DNA of 37,304 nucleotides from Streptomyces katrae (GTDB lineage Bacteria; Actinomycetota; Actinomycetes; Streptomycetales; Streptomycetaceae), in the NCBI RefSeq assembly GCF_000966975.1, contig NZ_JZWV01000036.1, positions 1 to 37,304 on the forward strand. The letters are read 5' to 3'. Position numbers and translations under genes: made by a program. Of the stretch, positions 1 through 10,666 are shown in pieces (the first letter of the stretch is position 1; every line of letters starts with the position of its first letter). A model generated the notes under the pieces. That model had not been told where the DNA came from, searched no databases, and saw only the letters and a program-made list of their open reading frames with translations.

Positions 1-531
1 GCCGTGGTCGCCGTACTGGCCGCCGGAGGCGTCACGTACGCCCTGACCTCCGCAGGCGCGGGCGGCGGCAAGAAGACGCGGACCACCGCCACACCGCCGG
101 CCGCCGCCCCCGACTCCCCGGCCCCGGGCGAGCTGCCCGGCACCGCGAGCCCGGGCCCGTCCCCGTCCCCCTCCCCGTCCCGGACGGGCCCCTCCGCCAC
201 GCCCTCGAAGAAGCCCGGGACGGCATCGCCCTCGGCCGCCACCGCCAAGCCGGGCCCCGTGCCGACGGGCTGCGCCGGCTGGACCCACAAGGACCCCAAG
301 CCCGGCACCTACGGCTTCATATCCGGCGACCACCACCTGCTGGCCGCGCCCTACCAGCAGTGCGCCCAGGGCGCCCTGGTCAAGAGCGGAACGAAGCTCT
401 GGTACCACTGCTACATCGTCAACTCGTACGGGAACCAGTGGACGTTCGTCCGCGTGGACGGCACCAACCAGACCGGGTGGCTCTACAACCGCGACCTCAC
501 CGGACAGAAGGGCTCGTCCCCCGCGTGCTAG
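1..531 (+). CDS. Membrane-anchored protein with C-terminal SH3-like domain (5' end missing)
   Basis: The reading frame is open from the first base, so the true start lies upstream. The visible part begins with a hydrophobic Ala/Val/Leu/Gly stretch (about residues 1-18), read as the end of a transmembrane helix. A Pro/Ser/Thr/Ala/Lys-rich linker follows (about 25-92), and then a compact C-terminal domain of about 85 residues rich in Trp, Tyr and Gly with several Cys (motifs GWTHKDPKPGTYGF and GNQWTFVRVDGTNQTGWLY). That domain looks like an extracellular SH3-like fold and ends in a Cys, which could form a disulfide. The layout of helix, disordered linker and exported domain is common in Streptomyces anti-sigma-like or kinase-tail proteins, but the cytoplasmic part is not visible. 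No specific function is assigned. Confidence 0.75.
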   Translation, partial: AVVAVLAAGGVTYALTSAGAGGGKKTRTTATPPAAAPDSPAPGELPGTASPGPSPSPSPSRTGPSATPSKKPGTASPSAATAKPGPVPTGCAGWTHKDPKPGTYGFISGDHHLLAAPYQQCAQGALVKSGTKLWYHCYIVNSYGNQWTFVRVDGTNQTGWLYNRDLTGQKGSSPAC

Positions 532-548
532 CCCTCCGCCCCCCGGCC

Positions 549-554
549 TAAGCT
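549..554 (+). promoter_or_regulatory. Candidate -10 box TAAGCT for a leaderless transcript
   Basis: TAAGCT fits the actinobacterial TAnnnT -10 pattern. It ends 6 bases before the ATG at 561, and no Shine-Dalgarno sequence is visible between them. This spacing is typical of leaderless actinobacterial mRNAs. No -35 was assigned. Confidence 0.35.
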
Positions 555-560
555 GCGCCC

Positions 561-953
561 ATGGAGTCCTACACCATCGGCCAGGCGGCCCGGCTGCTCG
601 GCGTCAGCGTCGACACGGCCCGCCGCTGGGCCGACGCCGAGCGCTTCCCCACCCGCCGCGAGGGCACCCGCCGCATGGTCGACGGCCCGGACCTGGCCGC
701 GTTCTGCGTCGAGGCCGCGCAGGAGGCCGCCGACGGCGTCGAGGCCCCGCACACCTCGGCACGCAACGCCTTCCCCGGCATCGTCACCGGCGTCAGGCTC
801 GGCACCGTCGACGCCCAGGTGGAGATCCAGGCCGGCCCGCACCGCATCGTCTCCCTGCTCACCCGCGAGGCCGTGGAGGAGCTGGGCCTGGAGGTGGGCT
901 CGCGGGCCACGGCGCGGGTGAAGTCGACCAGCGTCTTCGTCGACCGCGGCTGA
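561..953 (+). CDS. HTH-TOBE molybdopterin/molybdate-binding protein
   Basis: This 130-aa protein has a MerR/excisionase-like helix-turn-helix at about residues 5-48 (YTIGQAARLLGVSVDTARRW). A C-terminal TOBE (Mop) domain follows at about 66-128 (NAFPGIVTGVRLGTVDAQVE, then SLLTREAVEELGLEVG). TOBE domains bind molybdate or related oxyanions. The combination is seen in small actinobacterial molybdenum-pterin-binding proteins that may sense or store molybdate. The ATG at 561 has no visible ribosome binding site, but a TAnnnT box lies 6 bases upstream, so the transcript may be leaderless. It stands alone with no mod transport genes beside it. A molybdoenzyme lies at the far end of the window, but nothing links the two directly. 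Confidence 0.85.
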   Translation: MESYTIGQAARLLGVSVDTARRWADAERFPTRREGTRRMVDGPDLAAFCVEAAQEAADGVEAPHTSARNAFPGIVTGVRLGTVDAQVEIQAGPHRIVSLLTREAVEELGLEVGSRATARVKSTSVFVDRG

Positions 954-1025
954 GCCAGGTCGGGGCGGGCCCCGTGGCGCGGCGGTGGCAGACTGGCCGC
1001 TGATCCGCCGAAGGGAAGTACCGCG

Positions 1026-2114
1026 TTGTCCATGTTCAGCAATCTGCGCCGGGCCGTGCGCCGCGGCTACCGGCGGGCCGTCGACCTCAGCCACCCGGCC
1101 CGCTCGCCGCTCGGCAGCGCCGTGGTCAACTGCGTGGTCTACCAGGACGGCATCCGCCAGGACGGCTGCGCCGAGGTCGAGGAGGCGTTGCGCCGGGTCC
1201 GCAAGACCGGCGAGGGCTTCGTCTGGATAGGCCTGCACGAGCCCTCGCAGCTGGAGCTCGCGGGGCTCGCGGAGCTGCTCGGACTGCACCCGCTGGCCGT
1301 CGAGGACGCCGTCCACGCCCACCAGCGGCCCAAGGTGGAGCGCTACGACGACACCCTCTTCGCGGTGTTCAAGACCGTCCGCTACGTCGAGCACGAGGAG
1401 CTGACGGCGACCAGCGAGGTGGTGGAGACCGGCGAGCTGATGGCCTTCGTCGGCGAGGACTTCGTCATCACCATCCGGCACGGCGGCCACGGCACCCTGG
1501 GCCCCGTCCGCGAGGCCCTGGAGGCCGAGCCGGAGCAGCTGGCGAAGGGTCCGGCGGCCGTGCTGCACGCCATGGCGGACCATGTGGTGGACGACTACGT
1601 GGCCGTCACGGACGCGGTGCAGAGCGACATGGACGCCGTGGAGACGGCCGTGTTCAGCGAGCACGGCGGACGCGGCGACGCGGGCCGGATCTACCAGCTC
1701 AAGCGTGAACTCCTCGAACTGCGCCGGGCCGTGGCCCCGTTGGGGCGGCCGCTCGAACACCTCGCCACGCAGCCGATACCGGTGATCCCGCCGGAGGTCC
1801 GGGCCTACTTCAGGGACGTCGCCGACCACCTGACGCGGGCGACGGAGCAGATCGCCGCGTACGACGGCCTCCTCGACTCCATCCTCCAGGCGCACCTGGC
1901 GCAGGTGACGGTGGCGCAGAACGAGGACATGCGGAAGATCACGGCATGGGCGGCGATCGTGGCCGTGCCGACGATGGTGTGCGGGGTCTACGGCATGAAC
2001 TTCGACCACATGCCGGAGCTGCACTGGACGTACGGCTACCCCCTGGTCCTCGCGGTCATGGCGGTGGCCTGCTACGTCATCCACCGGGGCTTCCGCCGCA
2101 ACGGCTGGCTCTGA
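1026..2114 (+). CDS. corA: CorA-family magnesium/divalent cation transporter
   Basis: This 362-aa protein is of normal CorA length. The N-terminal cytoplasmic funnel domain contains GFVWIGLHEPS (about residues 63-73) and the conserved LHPLAVEDAVHAHQRPKVE region (about 90-110). A long helical stalk follows. Two C-terminal membrane segments sit at about 303-322 and 335-354. The diagnostic YGMNF signature lies between them, followed by the loop MPEL, which matches Mg2+-transporting CorA proteins. The chosen start is the TTG at 1026, with AAGGGAAG about 9 bases upstream. An ATG two codons downstream (1032) is the alternative. It is expected to form a homopentamer in the cell membrane. It is monocistronic as far as can be seen, and about 105 bp separate it from the next gene. 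Confidence 0.93.
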   Translation: MSMFSNLRRAVRRGYRRAVDLSHPARSPLGSAVVNCVVYQDGIRQDGCAEVEEALRRVRKTGEGFVWIGLHEPSQLELAGLAELLGLHPLAVEDAVHAHQRPKVERYDDTLFAVFKTVRYVEHEELTATSEVVETGELMAFVGEDFVITIRHGGHGTLGPVREALEAEPEQLAKGPAAVLHAMADHVVDDYVAVTDAVQSDMDAVETAVFSEHGGRGDAGRIYQLKRELLELRRAVAPLGRPLEHLATQPIPVIPPEVRAYFRDVADHLTRATEQIAAYDGLLDSILQAHLAQVTVAQNEDMRKITAWAAIVAVPTMVCGVYGMNFDHMPELHWTYGYPLVLAVMAVACYVIHRGFRRNGWL

Positions 2115-2220
2115 TCCCGCCCCCCGCCCGGCGAAAACCGATGGCGTGGACGACCCCTCCCCGCATTAGGGTCCGGCTGTCGGAAGACGGATCGGATCAG
2201 CGCGAACGGGCGGGTCAGGC

Positions 2221-2835
2221 ATGGCGGAACAGGCAGTGGCGGGACAGGCTGGGGCGGAGCTCACCGGCGGGCGGGTACGGCTGGAGCCGTTGGACCACCG
2301 GCACCACGACGGGCTCTGCGAGGCGGTCCGCGACGGCAGCCTCTGGGAGCTCGCGGTCACCCTCGTCCCGCACCCCGACGACGTACGCGGCTTCATAACC
2401 GACGCCGTCGCGGGGCGCGAGGCGGGCACGGAACTCGCGTACGCGACGGTGGACCTCGCCACGGGCCGGATCGCCGGCTCGACCCGGCTGATGAGGATCG
2501 ACACCGCCAACCGGCGCCTGGAGATCGGCTGGACCTTCCTCGGCCGGACCTGGCAGCGCACGGGTGTGAACGCCGAGGCCAAGCTCCTCATGCTCACCCA
2601 CGCCTTCGAAGAGCTCGGGATGAACCGCGTCGAGCTGCTCACCGACGTCCGCAACGCCGCCTCCCGCGCCGCCATCGCCCGCCTCGGCGCGACCCAGGAG
2701 GGGATCCTGCGCCGGCACATGGTCATGCGGGACGGCCATGTGCGCGACACGGTGGTCTTCTCGCTCACCCGGCCCGAGTGGCCCGCCGCGAAGCAGGCCC
2801 TGCGCGAGCGCCTGACGGCCCGCCAGGAGTCCTGA
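2221..2835 (+). CDS. GNAT-family N-acetyltransferase (RimJ/RimL type)
   Basis: This 204-aa protein opens with LTGGRVRLEPLDHRHHDGL, the usual beginning of RimJ/RimL-like GNAT enzymes. The acetyl-CoA-binding core is at about residues 95-165 and includes RRLEIGWTFLGRTWQRTGVN and the helix-rich NAASRAAIARLGATQEG near the C-terminal part of the fold. These enzymes move an acetyl group from acetyl-CoA to a protein N-terminus or a small amine. The substrate cannot be read from sequence. It probably starts at the ATG at 2221. It is followed by the chitosanase operator, so it is likely transcribed on its own. Confidence 0.88.
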   Translation: MAEQAVAGQAGAELTGGRVRLEPLDHRHHDGLCEAVRDGSLWELAVTLVPHPDDVRGFITDAVAGREAGTELAYATVDLATGRIAGSTRLMRIDTANRRLEIGWTFLGRTWQRTGVNAEAKLLMLTHAFEELGMNRVELLTDVRNAASRAAIARLGATQEGILRRHMVMRDGHVRDTVVFSLTRPEWPAAKQALRERLTARQES

Positions 2836-2875
2836 GCCGGGTCCTTCCGAGGGGTGTCCTCCGCCTTCCCCATCT

Positions 2876-2894
2876 GGTAGGAAAGTTTCCTAAC
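2876..2894. promoter_or_regulatory. CsnR-type operator upstream of the chitosanase gene
   Basis: This is a 19-base palindrome centred on GAAAGTTTC. The arms GGTAG/CTAAC pair at all but one position (2877 against 2893). Chitosanase genes of Streptomyces are known to carry a palindrome of this kind, bound by the ROK-family repressor CsnR and relieved by chitosan oligosaccharides. It lies 36 bases before the chitosanase start codon, a suitable place to block transcription. The regulator gene is not in this window. Confidence 0.75.
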
Positions 2895-2930
2895 GGAACA
2901 GGGAAGGCTCAACCCCCCTACGGAGGCCTC

Positions 2931-3767
2931 GTGTTCACCACCCCCCGCGCCGTCATGGCCGTCGGCGCCCTCCTCGGCGCCACCCTCCTCGCGGTCCCGG
3001 CGGCGGCCCAGGCCGTGCCCGCCGCCCCCACCCCGCAGGCTGCCCGCGCCCGCGCGGCGGCCGGTCTGGACGACCCGGCGAAGAAGGACATCGCCATGCG
3101 GATCGTCTCCAGCGCCGAGAACTCCTCCCTCGACTGGAAGGCCCAGTACAAGTACATCGAGGACATAGGCGACGGCCGTGGCTACACCGCCGGCATCATC
3201 GGCTTCTGCTCCGGCACCGGCGACATGCTCGACCTCGTCGAGTACTACACCCAGGTCAAGCCCGGCAACGTGCTGGCCAAGTACCTCCCGGCCCTGCGCA
3301 GGGTCAACGGCAGCGACTCCCACTCCGGCCTCGACCCCAACTTCACCAGGGACTGGGCCAAGGCCGCCCAGGACGCCGAGTTCAAGAAGGCCCAGGACCA
3401 CGAGCGCGACCGGGTCTACTTCGACCCCGCCGTCAAGCAGGGCAAGTCCGACGGCGTCGGCACCCTCGGCCAGTTCATCTACTACGACGCCATCGTGATG
3501 CACGGCGACGGCGGCGACGCCACCAGCTTCCGCAGCATCCGCAAGCGCGCCCTGGCCAAGGCCAAGCCCCCGGCCCAGGGCGGCAACGAGACCACCTGGC
3601 TGAACGCCTTCCTCGACGCCCGCGTCTGGGCGATGAAGCAGGAGGAGGCGCACAGCGACACCAGCCGCGTCGACACCGCCCAGCGCGTCTTCCTCAGGAA
3701 GGGCAACCTCAACCTGAACACCCCGCTTGACTGGAAGGTGTACGGGGACTCGTACCACATCGGCTGA
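2931..3767 (+). CDS. csnA: Secreted chitosanase, glycoside hydrolase family 46
   Basis: This 278-aa secreted endo-chitosanase hydrolyses beta-1,4 links in chitosan with inversion. An N-terminal Sec-type signal peptide (hydrophobic run at about residues 8-26, cleavage likely near VPAAA-Q) precedes a mature domain that opens with AGLDDPAKKDIAM. The segments VSSAENSSLDWKAQYKYIED and GDGRGYTAGIIGFCSGTGDM are the GH46 hallmark. By comparison with the Streptomyces N174 enzyme, the catalytic acid is Glu63 and the catalytic base Asp81 in precursor numbering. The GTG at 2931 is chosen because GGAGG lies 7 bases upstream and the signal peptide follows directly. In-frame codons further upstream run through the operator. 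Regulation by a CsnR-type repressor is likely from the palindrome just upstream. About 160 bp separate it from the next gene. Confidence 0.96.
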   Translation: MFTTPRAVMAVGALLGATLLAVPAAAQAVPAAPTPQAARARAAAGLDDPAKKDIAMRIVSSAENSSLDWKAQYKYIEDIGDGRGYTAGIIGFCSGTGDMLDLVEYYTQVKPGNVLAKYLPALRRVNGSDSHSGLDPNFTRDWAKAAQDAEFKKAQDHERDRVYFDPAVKQGKSDGVGTLGQFIYYDAIVMHGDGGDATSFRSIRKRALAKAKPPAQGGNETTWLNAFLDARVWAMKQEEAHSDTSRVDTAQRVFLRKGNLNLNTPLDWKVYGDSYHIG

Positions 3768-3925
3768 CCCGGGGCCGCTGAGCAGCCCAACTCCCTTTGA
3801 AACCAGGGATGTTGGCTTTATTCGGTTGGCTCGAAGTGGCTTGAGGGCGTCGCCCCGAGGGCATAACCCCGGCCGGCCCCGTTTTTCAGGGGAGGGGCCG
3901 CAGGTTCCGTCCCAAGGGGGGACTC

Positions 3926-4279
3926 GTGAACTACTACCTCGACGTCATCAAGCGGTACGCCGACTTCCAGGGCCGCGCCCGCCGCCAGGAGTACTGGATG
4001 TTCCTCCTCTGGAACATCCCGATCGTGATCGTCCTGACGATCCTCGACTACGCGCTCGGCAGCTACCCGGTGATCACCTGGATCTACACCCTCGCCGTCT
4101 TCCTCCCCTCCCTGGGGGTCTCGGTCCGCCGGCTGCACGACACCGGGAAGTCCGGCTGGTGGTACCTCGTCAGCCTCATCCCCTTCATCGGTTTCATCTG
4201 GATGATCATCCTGATGGCCACCGAGGGTGACGCCGGGCCGAACGCGTACGGCCCCAGCCCCAAGCAGATCGCCGCCTGA
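3926..4279 (+). CDS. DUF805 membrane protein
   Basis: This 117-aa protein has the DUF805 layout: MNYYLDVIKRYADFQGRARR, then EYWMF, then the first membrane helix (about residues 26-45), a second (about 48-66), the conserved SVRRLHDTGKSGWWYL, and a third helix (about 78-97). It ends in GPNAYGPSP, as is typical of the family. The molecular role of DUF805 proteins is unknown. The GTG at 3926 has a strong AAGGGGGG ribosome binding site 7 bases upstream. A long terminator stem follows at 4300-4351, so this is a single-gene unit. Confidence 0.92.
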   Translation: MNYYLDVIKRYADFQGRARRQEYWMFLLWNIPIVIVLTILDYALGSYPVITWIYTLAVFLPSLGVSVRRLHDTGKSGWWYLVSLIPFIGFIWMIILMATEGDAGPNAYGPSPKQIAA

Positions 4280-4299
4280 TACGCCTCCGGGCGACCCGT

Positions 4300-4351
4300 A
4301 CGCCACAGCGCCGTCACCGGCTCGTCGCAGCCGGTGACGGCGCTGTGGCGT
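4300..4351 (+). terminator. Long hairpin terminator after the DUF805 gene
   Basis: Positions 4300-4322 pair perfectly with 4329-4351, giving a 23-bp stem with a 6-base loop (CGTCGC). There is no T-run, as is usual for Streptomyces terminators. It separates the DUF805 gene from the icd promoter region. Confidence 0.85.
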
Positions 4352-4418
4352 GCCGGGGTGACACGCGTCTCGCTCGGGTTGCGGCAGGGGGCTGTCCTGA
4401 CCGGGCCGATCACGAGAT

Positions 4419-7273
<2,855 letters not shown>

Positions 7274-7408
7274 CACGATGCCCCCCATCGCATGCGTGAC
7301 CGGTGCGGCAGCTGGGATGGTTCGAGCCGCGTGACGACGATTATGCGCCACTTCACGCGGATGACCAGGGGAATGTCGCATTCCGAGACGGCTTCCGTGG
7401 GCCGGGGT

Positions 7409-8746
7409 TCAGCCGATCCCCTGCCGGTCCGGCTGGAGGGCGAACGCCGCGCGCTGCGGGGTCGCCGCCGTGGTGTGGACGGCCTCCTCCAGCAGGTCGC
7501 GGTGGCGCCGTACGGGCTCGCGCCGGTCGGGCGGGGCCAGCCGCTCCAGGTCGTCCAGGCAGGCCGCGATGCGCCGGGTGACCTGGACCGAGCCGATCCC
7601 GTAGTCCCGAACCTCCGTGAGGCCCAGGTCCAGCAGCTCCGGCCAGCTCGGCAGGGTCTCCACCAGCCGCACCGCGCCGTCCGCGTCCCGGTGGTACGCC
7701 CGCCCCAGGGGCTGGCGGGCGAGGGCGGTCAGCAGCACCTGGATCCGGTCCAGGGCCTGTACCGCCGTCGTGGGGTCGTTCACCGCGGGGGACAGGGCGC
7801 GCGAGGCGATGTCGGCGAGCTGGCGGATCCCGAAGGCCAGGTCCTGCTCGGTCGTCCGTTCCACGCCCAGCTCCAGCGCCGCCTGCAGGTCCGCGTCGGA
7901 CGGCGCCGGCCCGCCCGTGACCCGGAACAAGGGGGCGTGCGGCACCAGGTAGTCCCCGATCCGGGGGACGAGGTGCACCACGAGCCCGTCCCGCGCGGCG
8001 AGGGCCACCAGCCTCGGCACGTCCACGGCCTGGAGCACCCCGGGTCGCCACACGTGCCCGACCGTCGTGCCCCCCGGGTCCGCGCCCCGCTCCCCGGCGT
8101 CCCCGGCCGCGGCGCGCGCGGGCCCGGCGCTGTCCCGGATCAGCCGCAGGCTCTCCTGGCACACCCGGTCCATCACGTACGTGACCCTCATCAGCCGGAT
8201 GGTGGAGTGCACGTAGACGACGAACAGGGCGAGGCTCAGCAGCAGGAAGCCCATGGTGAGCGAAGAACCCAGGTAGGGCACGACGACGTCGCTGCCCTCG
8301 CCGGCCGAGCCGTACTCCTTCTGCACGCGCAGGGTGTACAGGAAGGTGCACAGGAAGGTCCCCAGGGTCAGTTTCGTGACCCTGCTCTCCACGTAGATGC
8401 GCAGCACCCGCGGCGAGAACCGGCCCGCCGCCATCTGGAGCGCGACCAGGGTGATCGAGAAGACCACGCCGATGAACGTCAGCATCGCCGAGCTGACCGC
8501 GGCCACCGCCGTCCTGGCCGCCGACCCGAAGTCCGCGGCCGTGCGCAGGAACCACAGCCCGGACAGGTCCACACCGGTCCAGCGGGCGTCGAGGTCATGG
8601 ATGAGGGAGTCGGCCCGGACCACCACCGCGGCCAGCACCCAGCCGATCAGCAGGCCCGCGAACGGCACGAAGAGGAAGGAGTTGCGCATGCGTTTGCGCA
8701 GCCTCGGGAACACCCCTCGGCGGCGCCGCACCACGGTCATCGGCAT
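7409..8746 (-). CDS. DUF2254 family integral membrane protein
   Basis: This 445-aa protein begins MPMTVVRRRRGVFPRLRKRM, a positively charged N-terminus, followed by a membrane helix (about residues 24-42). A second helix is at about 75-100 (SSAMLTFIGVVFSITLVALQ, the DUF2254 signature), followed by FSPRVLRIYVESRVTKLTLG, a third helix at about 120-130, and a fourth at about 155-178. The C-terminal half is soluble and includes FGIRQLADIASRALSPAVND, also typical of the family. No activity is established for DUF2254. The ATG at 8746 is preceded by a TAATTT box 7 bases upstream and no clear ribosome binding site, so it may be leaderless. The GH71 gene is divergent, 162 bp away. Confidence 0.88.
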   Translation of the reverse strand: MPMTVVRRRRGVFPRLRKRMRNSFLFVPFAGLLIGWVLAAVVVRADSLIHDLDARWTGVDLSGLWFLRTAADFGSAARTAVAAVSSAMLTFIGVVFSITLVALQMAAGRFSPRVLRIYVESRVTKLTLGTFLCTFLYTLRVQKEYGSAGEGSDVVVPYLGSSLTMGFLLLSLALFVVYVHSTIRLMRVTYVMDRVCQESLRLIRDSAGPARAAAGDAGERGADPGGTTVGHVWRPGVLQAVDVPRLVALAARDGLVVHLVPRIGDYLVPHAPLFRVTGGPAPSDADLQAALELGVERTTEQDLAFGIRQLADIASRALSPAVNDPTTAVQALDRIQVLLTALARQPLGRAYHRDADGAVRLVETLPSWPELLDLGLTEVRDYGIGSVQVTRRIAACLDDLERLAPPDRREPVRRHRDLLEEAVHTTAATPQRAAFALQPDRQGIG

Positions 8747-8753
8747 GGACGCC

Positions 8754-8759
8754 AAATTA
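8754..8759 (-). promoter_or_regulatory. Candidate -10 box TAATTT for leaderless DUF2254 gene
   Basis: Read on the minus strand, TAATTT sits 7 bases before the ATG at 8746 and matches TAnnnT. No Shine-Dalgarno sequence is visible between the two. Confidence 0.35.
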
Positions 8760-8908
8760 GCCCCGGCAAAGCGGTCTTCGTAGTTCCTGTGGTCGCGGTG
8801 ACGTACGTGCCGCGGCCCTTCACCGGGCGAACGGTTGTCCGTAACGCGGGGATCGGCTCTACTGCTGTGCAGCCCCCGGCGGGGCGCGTACCTGGGAGGG
8901 GCTCGACG

Positions 8909-10530
8909 ATGACAGCGGACCGGCTGGCCAACGGGCCTGCGCACAGGCCCCCTTCGCACCGGCGCCGCCCGTGGCCGCGGGGGAGCAGGGCGTTGCCGGC
9001 GCTGCTGCTCTCCGTGTTCCTGCTGGTCGGCGTCGGCGCCGCGACGGGCATCGCCTGGGACCCGTTCCCCTCCGCTCGGACCCGTTCCCCTCCGGCGCCC
9101 CCACCCCGGCGGCCGCCCCCGGGACCGGCGCACCCCCGTCCGCGACGCCCGCCGGCGCCCTCCCCTTCGACCTGCCCGGACCGGCCGCCCTGCGCTCCGG
9201 CCAGGCCGGCCGGAAGCTGGTGTTCGCCCACTACTTCACCCCGTACCCGCTCTCCCTGGACAACGCGGGCGCCGACGCCGACTACTACACCCGCAACTAC
9301 CTCGACCCCGCGGGCGAGAACGGCAGGCACCAGCGCTACGGGGGCCTGCTCCGCGACCGCCCCCTGCCCGTCCCGCCGAAGGACGGGGACTGGGAGTACG
9401 CCAACCTCCAGCAGGAGGTGCGCACCGCCCGGGACGCGGGCATCGACGGCTTCACCCTCGACCTGCTCTCCCTCACCGGCAAGAACTGGGAACGGGCCCA
9501 GCAGCTGATGCGGGCGGCCCACGCCGTGGACCCCGCCTTCAAGATCGTGCCGATGCCCGACATGACCGCCCTGGACACCGACGACCCCGCCGTCCTCGCC
9601 GGAGCCGTCGCCACCCTCGCCGCGTCGCCCGCCGCCCACCGGCTCGCCGACGGCCGCCTCGTCCTGTCCCCGTTCAAGGCCGAGCAGAAGGACCCCGCCT
9701 GGTGGAGCAGGGTCATCGACACCCTCAGGACCCGGTACGGCATCCGGACCGCCTTCGTCCCCCTCTTCCTCGACCTCGACGCCCATGCCGCCGCCTTCGC
9801 GCCGATCAGCCACGGGTTCTCCGAGTGGGGCAGCCGCAGCTACACGGGCCAGGAGGGGGCCGCCGCCGACGCCCGGCGGGCCCACGACCTCGGCAAGATC
9901 TGGATGCAGCCGGTGTCCGTCCAGGACGCCCGCCCCAACCAGGGGATCTACGACGAGGCCGGCAACACCGCCACCCTGCGCTCCACGTGGACCCACGCCA
10001 TCGAGGACGGCGCCGACTGGGTCCAGCTGACCACCTGGAACGACTACTCCGAGGGCAGCCAGTTCGCGCCGTCCCTGCACAACGGCCACGCCTACCTGGA
10101 CCTCTCCTCGTACTACCTGACCCGCTTCAAGACCGGCCGCTGGCCGCGCATCGTCCGCGACACCCTGTACCTCACCGCCCGCACCCAGTTCGCGGACGCC
10201 GGCCCGACGGGCGCCCAGTCCCTGCTGATGTCCCTGCGCAAGGGCAGCGCCCCCGCCCGCGACACCGTGGAGGTGCTCAGCTTCCTGACGGCGCCCGGGA
10301 CCGTCCGCACCGCCGTCGGCCGGACCACCCGGGAGTACGGGGCACCGGCCGGCCTCCACGCCGAACTGCTCCCGCTGGGACCCGGCATCAGCTCCGCCCG
10401 GCTGCTGCGCGACGGCGGGGCCCCGGCGGAGGTGGAGCTCCCCTATCCGGCGGACCGCACGGTGCCGGTGCAGGACCTCCAGTACTACGCGGCGACCAGC
10501 GGGCGGCCGGGGTGGGCACAAGGGAGGTGA
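8909..10530 (+). pseudogene. Secreted glycoside hydrolase family 71 protein, frameshifted by a 20-bp duplication
   Basis: GH71 enzymes are alpha-1,3-glucanases. The N-terminus starts at the ATG at 8909 (GGGAGGGG about 8 bases upstream) with an Arg-rich stretch and a signal-anchor helix, LPALLLSVFLLVGVGAATGI (about residues 30-49). A near-exact 20-bp duplication at 9055-9094 then breaks the frame. The catalytic region continues in another frame: LVFAHYFTPYPLSLDNAGAD, the strand GIDGFTLDLLSL with a likely catalytic Asp, FKIVPMPDMTAL, and TTWNDYSEGSQFAPS near the end of the barrel. A beta-sandwich-like tail follows. Removing one repeat copy gives IAWDPFPSGAPTPAAAPG and a 533-aa secreted protein of normal design. 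As given, the catalytic domain has no in-frame signal peptide, so export would fail. Confidence 0.82.
9055..9094 (+). repeat. 20-bp tandem duplication (one mismatch) inside the GH71 gene
   Basis: Positions 9055-9074 and 9075-9094 match at 19 of 20 bases (G at 9057, C at 9077). The shared block is GGACCCGTTCCCCTCCG. Twenty extra bases shift the frame between the signal-anchor segment and the catalytic domain. Confidence 0.93.
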
Positions 10531-10666
10531 AACCGGGCGCTGGAGGGGCGCCGCCAGGCCAATCCCGCCCAAGCGGCCCTTTTCCCCGCCCCGGTCCACC
10601 CGCATGCTGCGGCTGCGGGCCCACGAGGCCACGCGCGCCCGCCCGTCCCCCGACCCGGAGGCATCC

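Noticed and set aside
528..2084. Long open frame opposite corA and the HTH-TOBE gene
   Set aside because: It is a mirror of two well-recognised genes, His/Arg/Gly-rich without any family motif, and a common artefact in high-GC DNA.
2778..2930. Upstream extension of the chitosanase to an ATG at 2778
   Set aside because: It would overlap the GNAT gene and the operator and place about 50 residues before the signal peptide. The GTG at 2931 has a good ribosome binding site.
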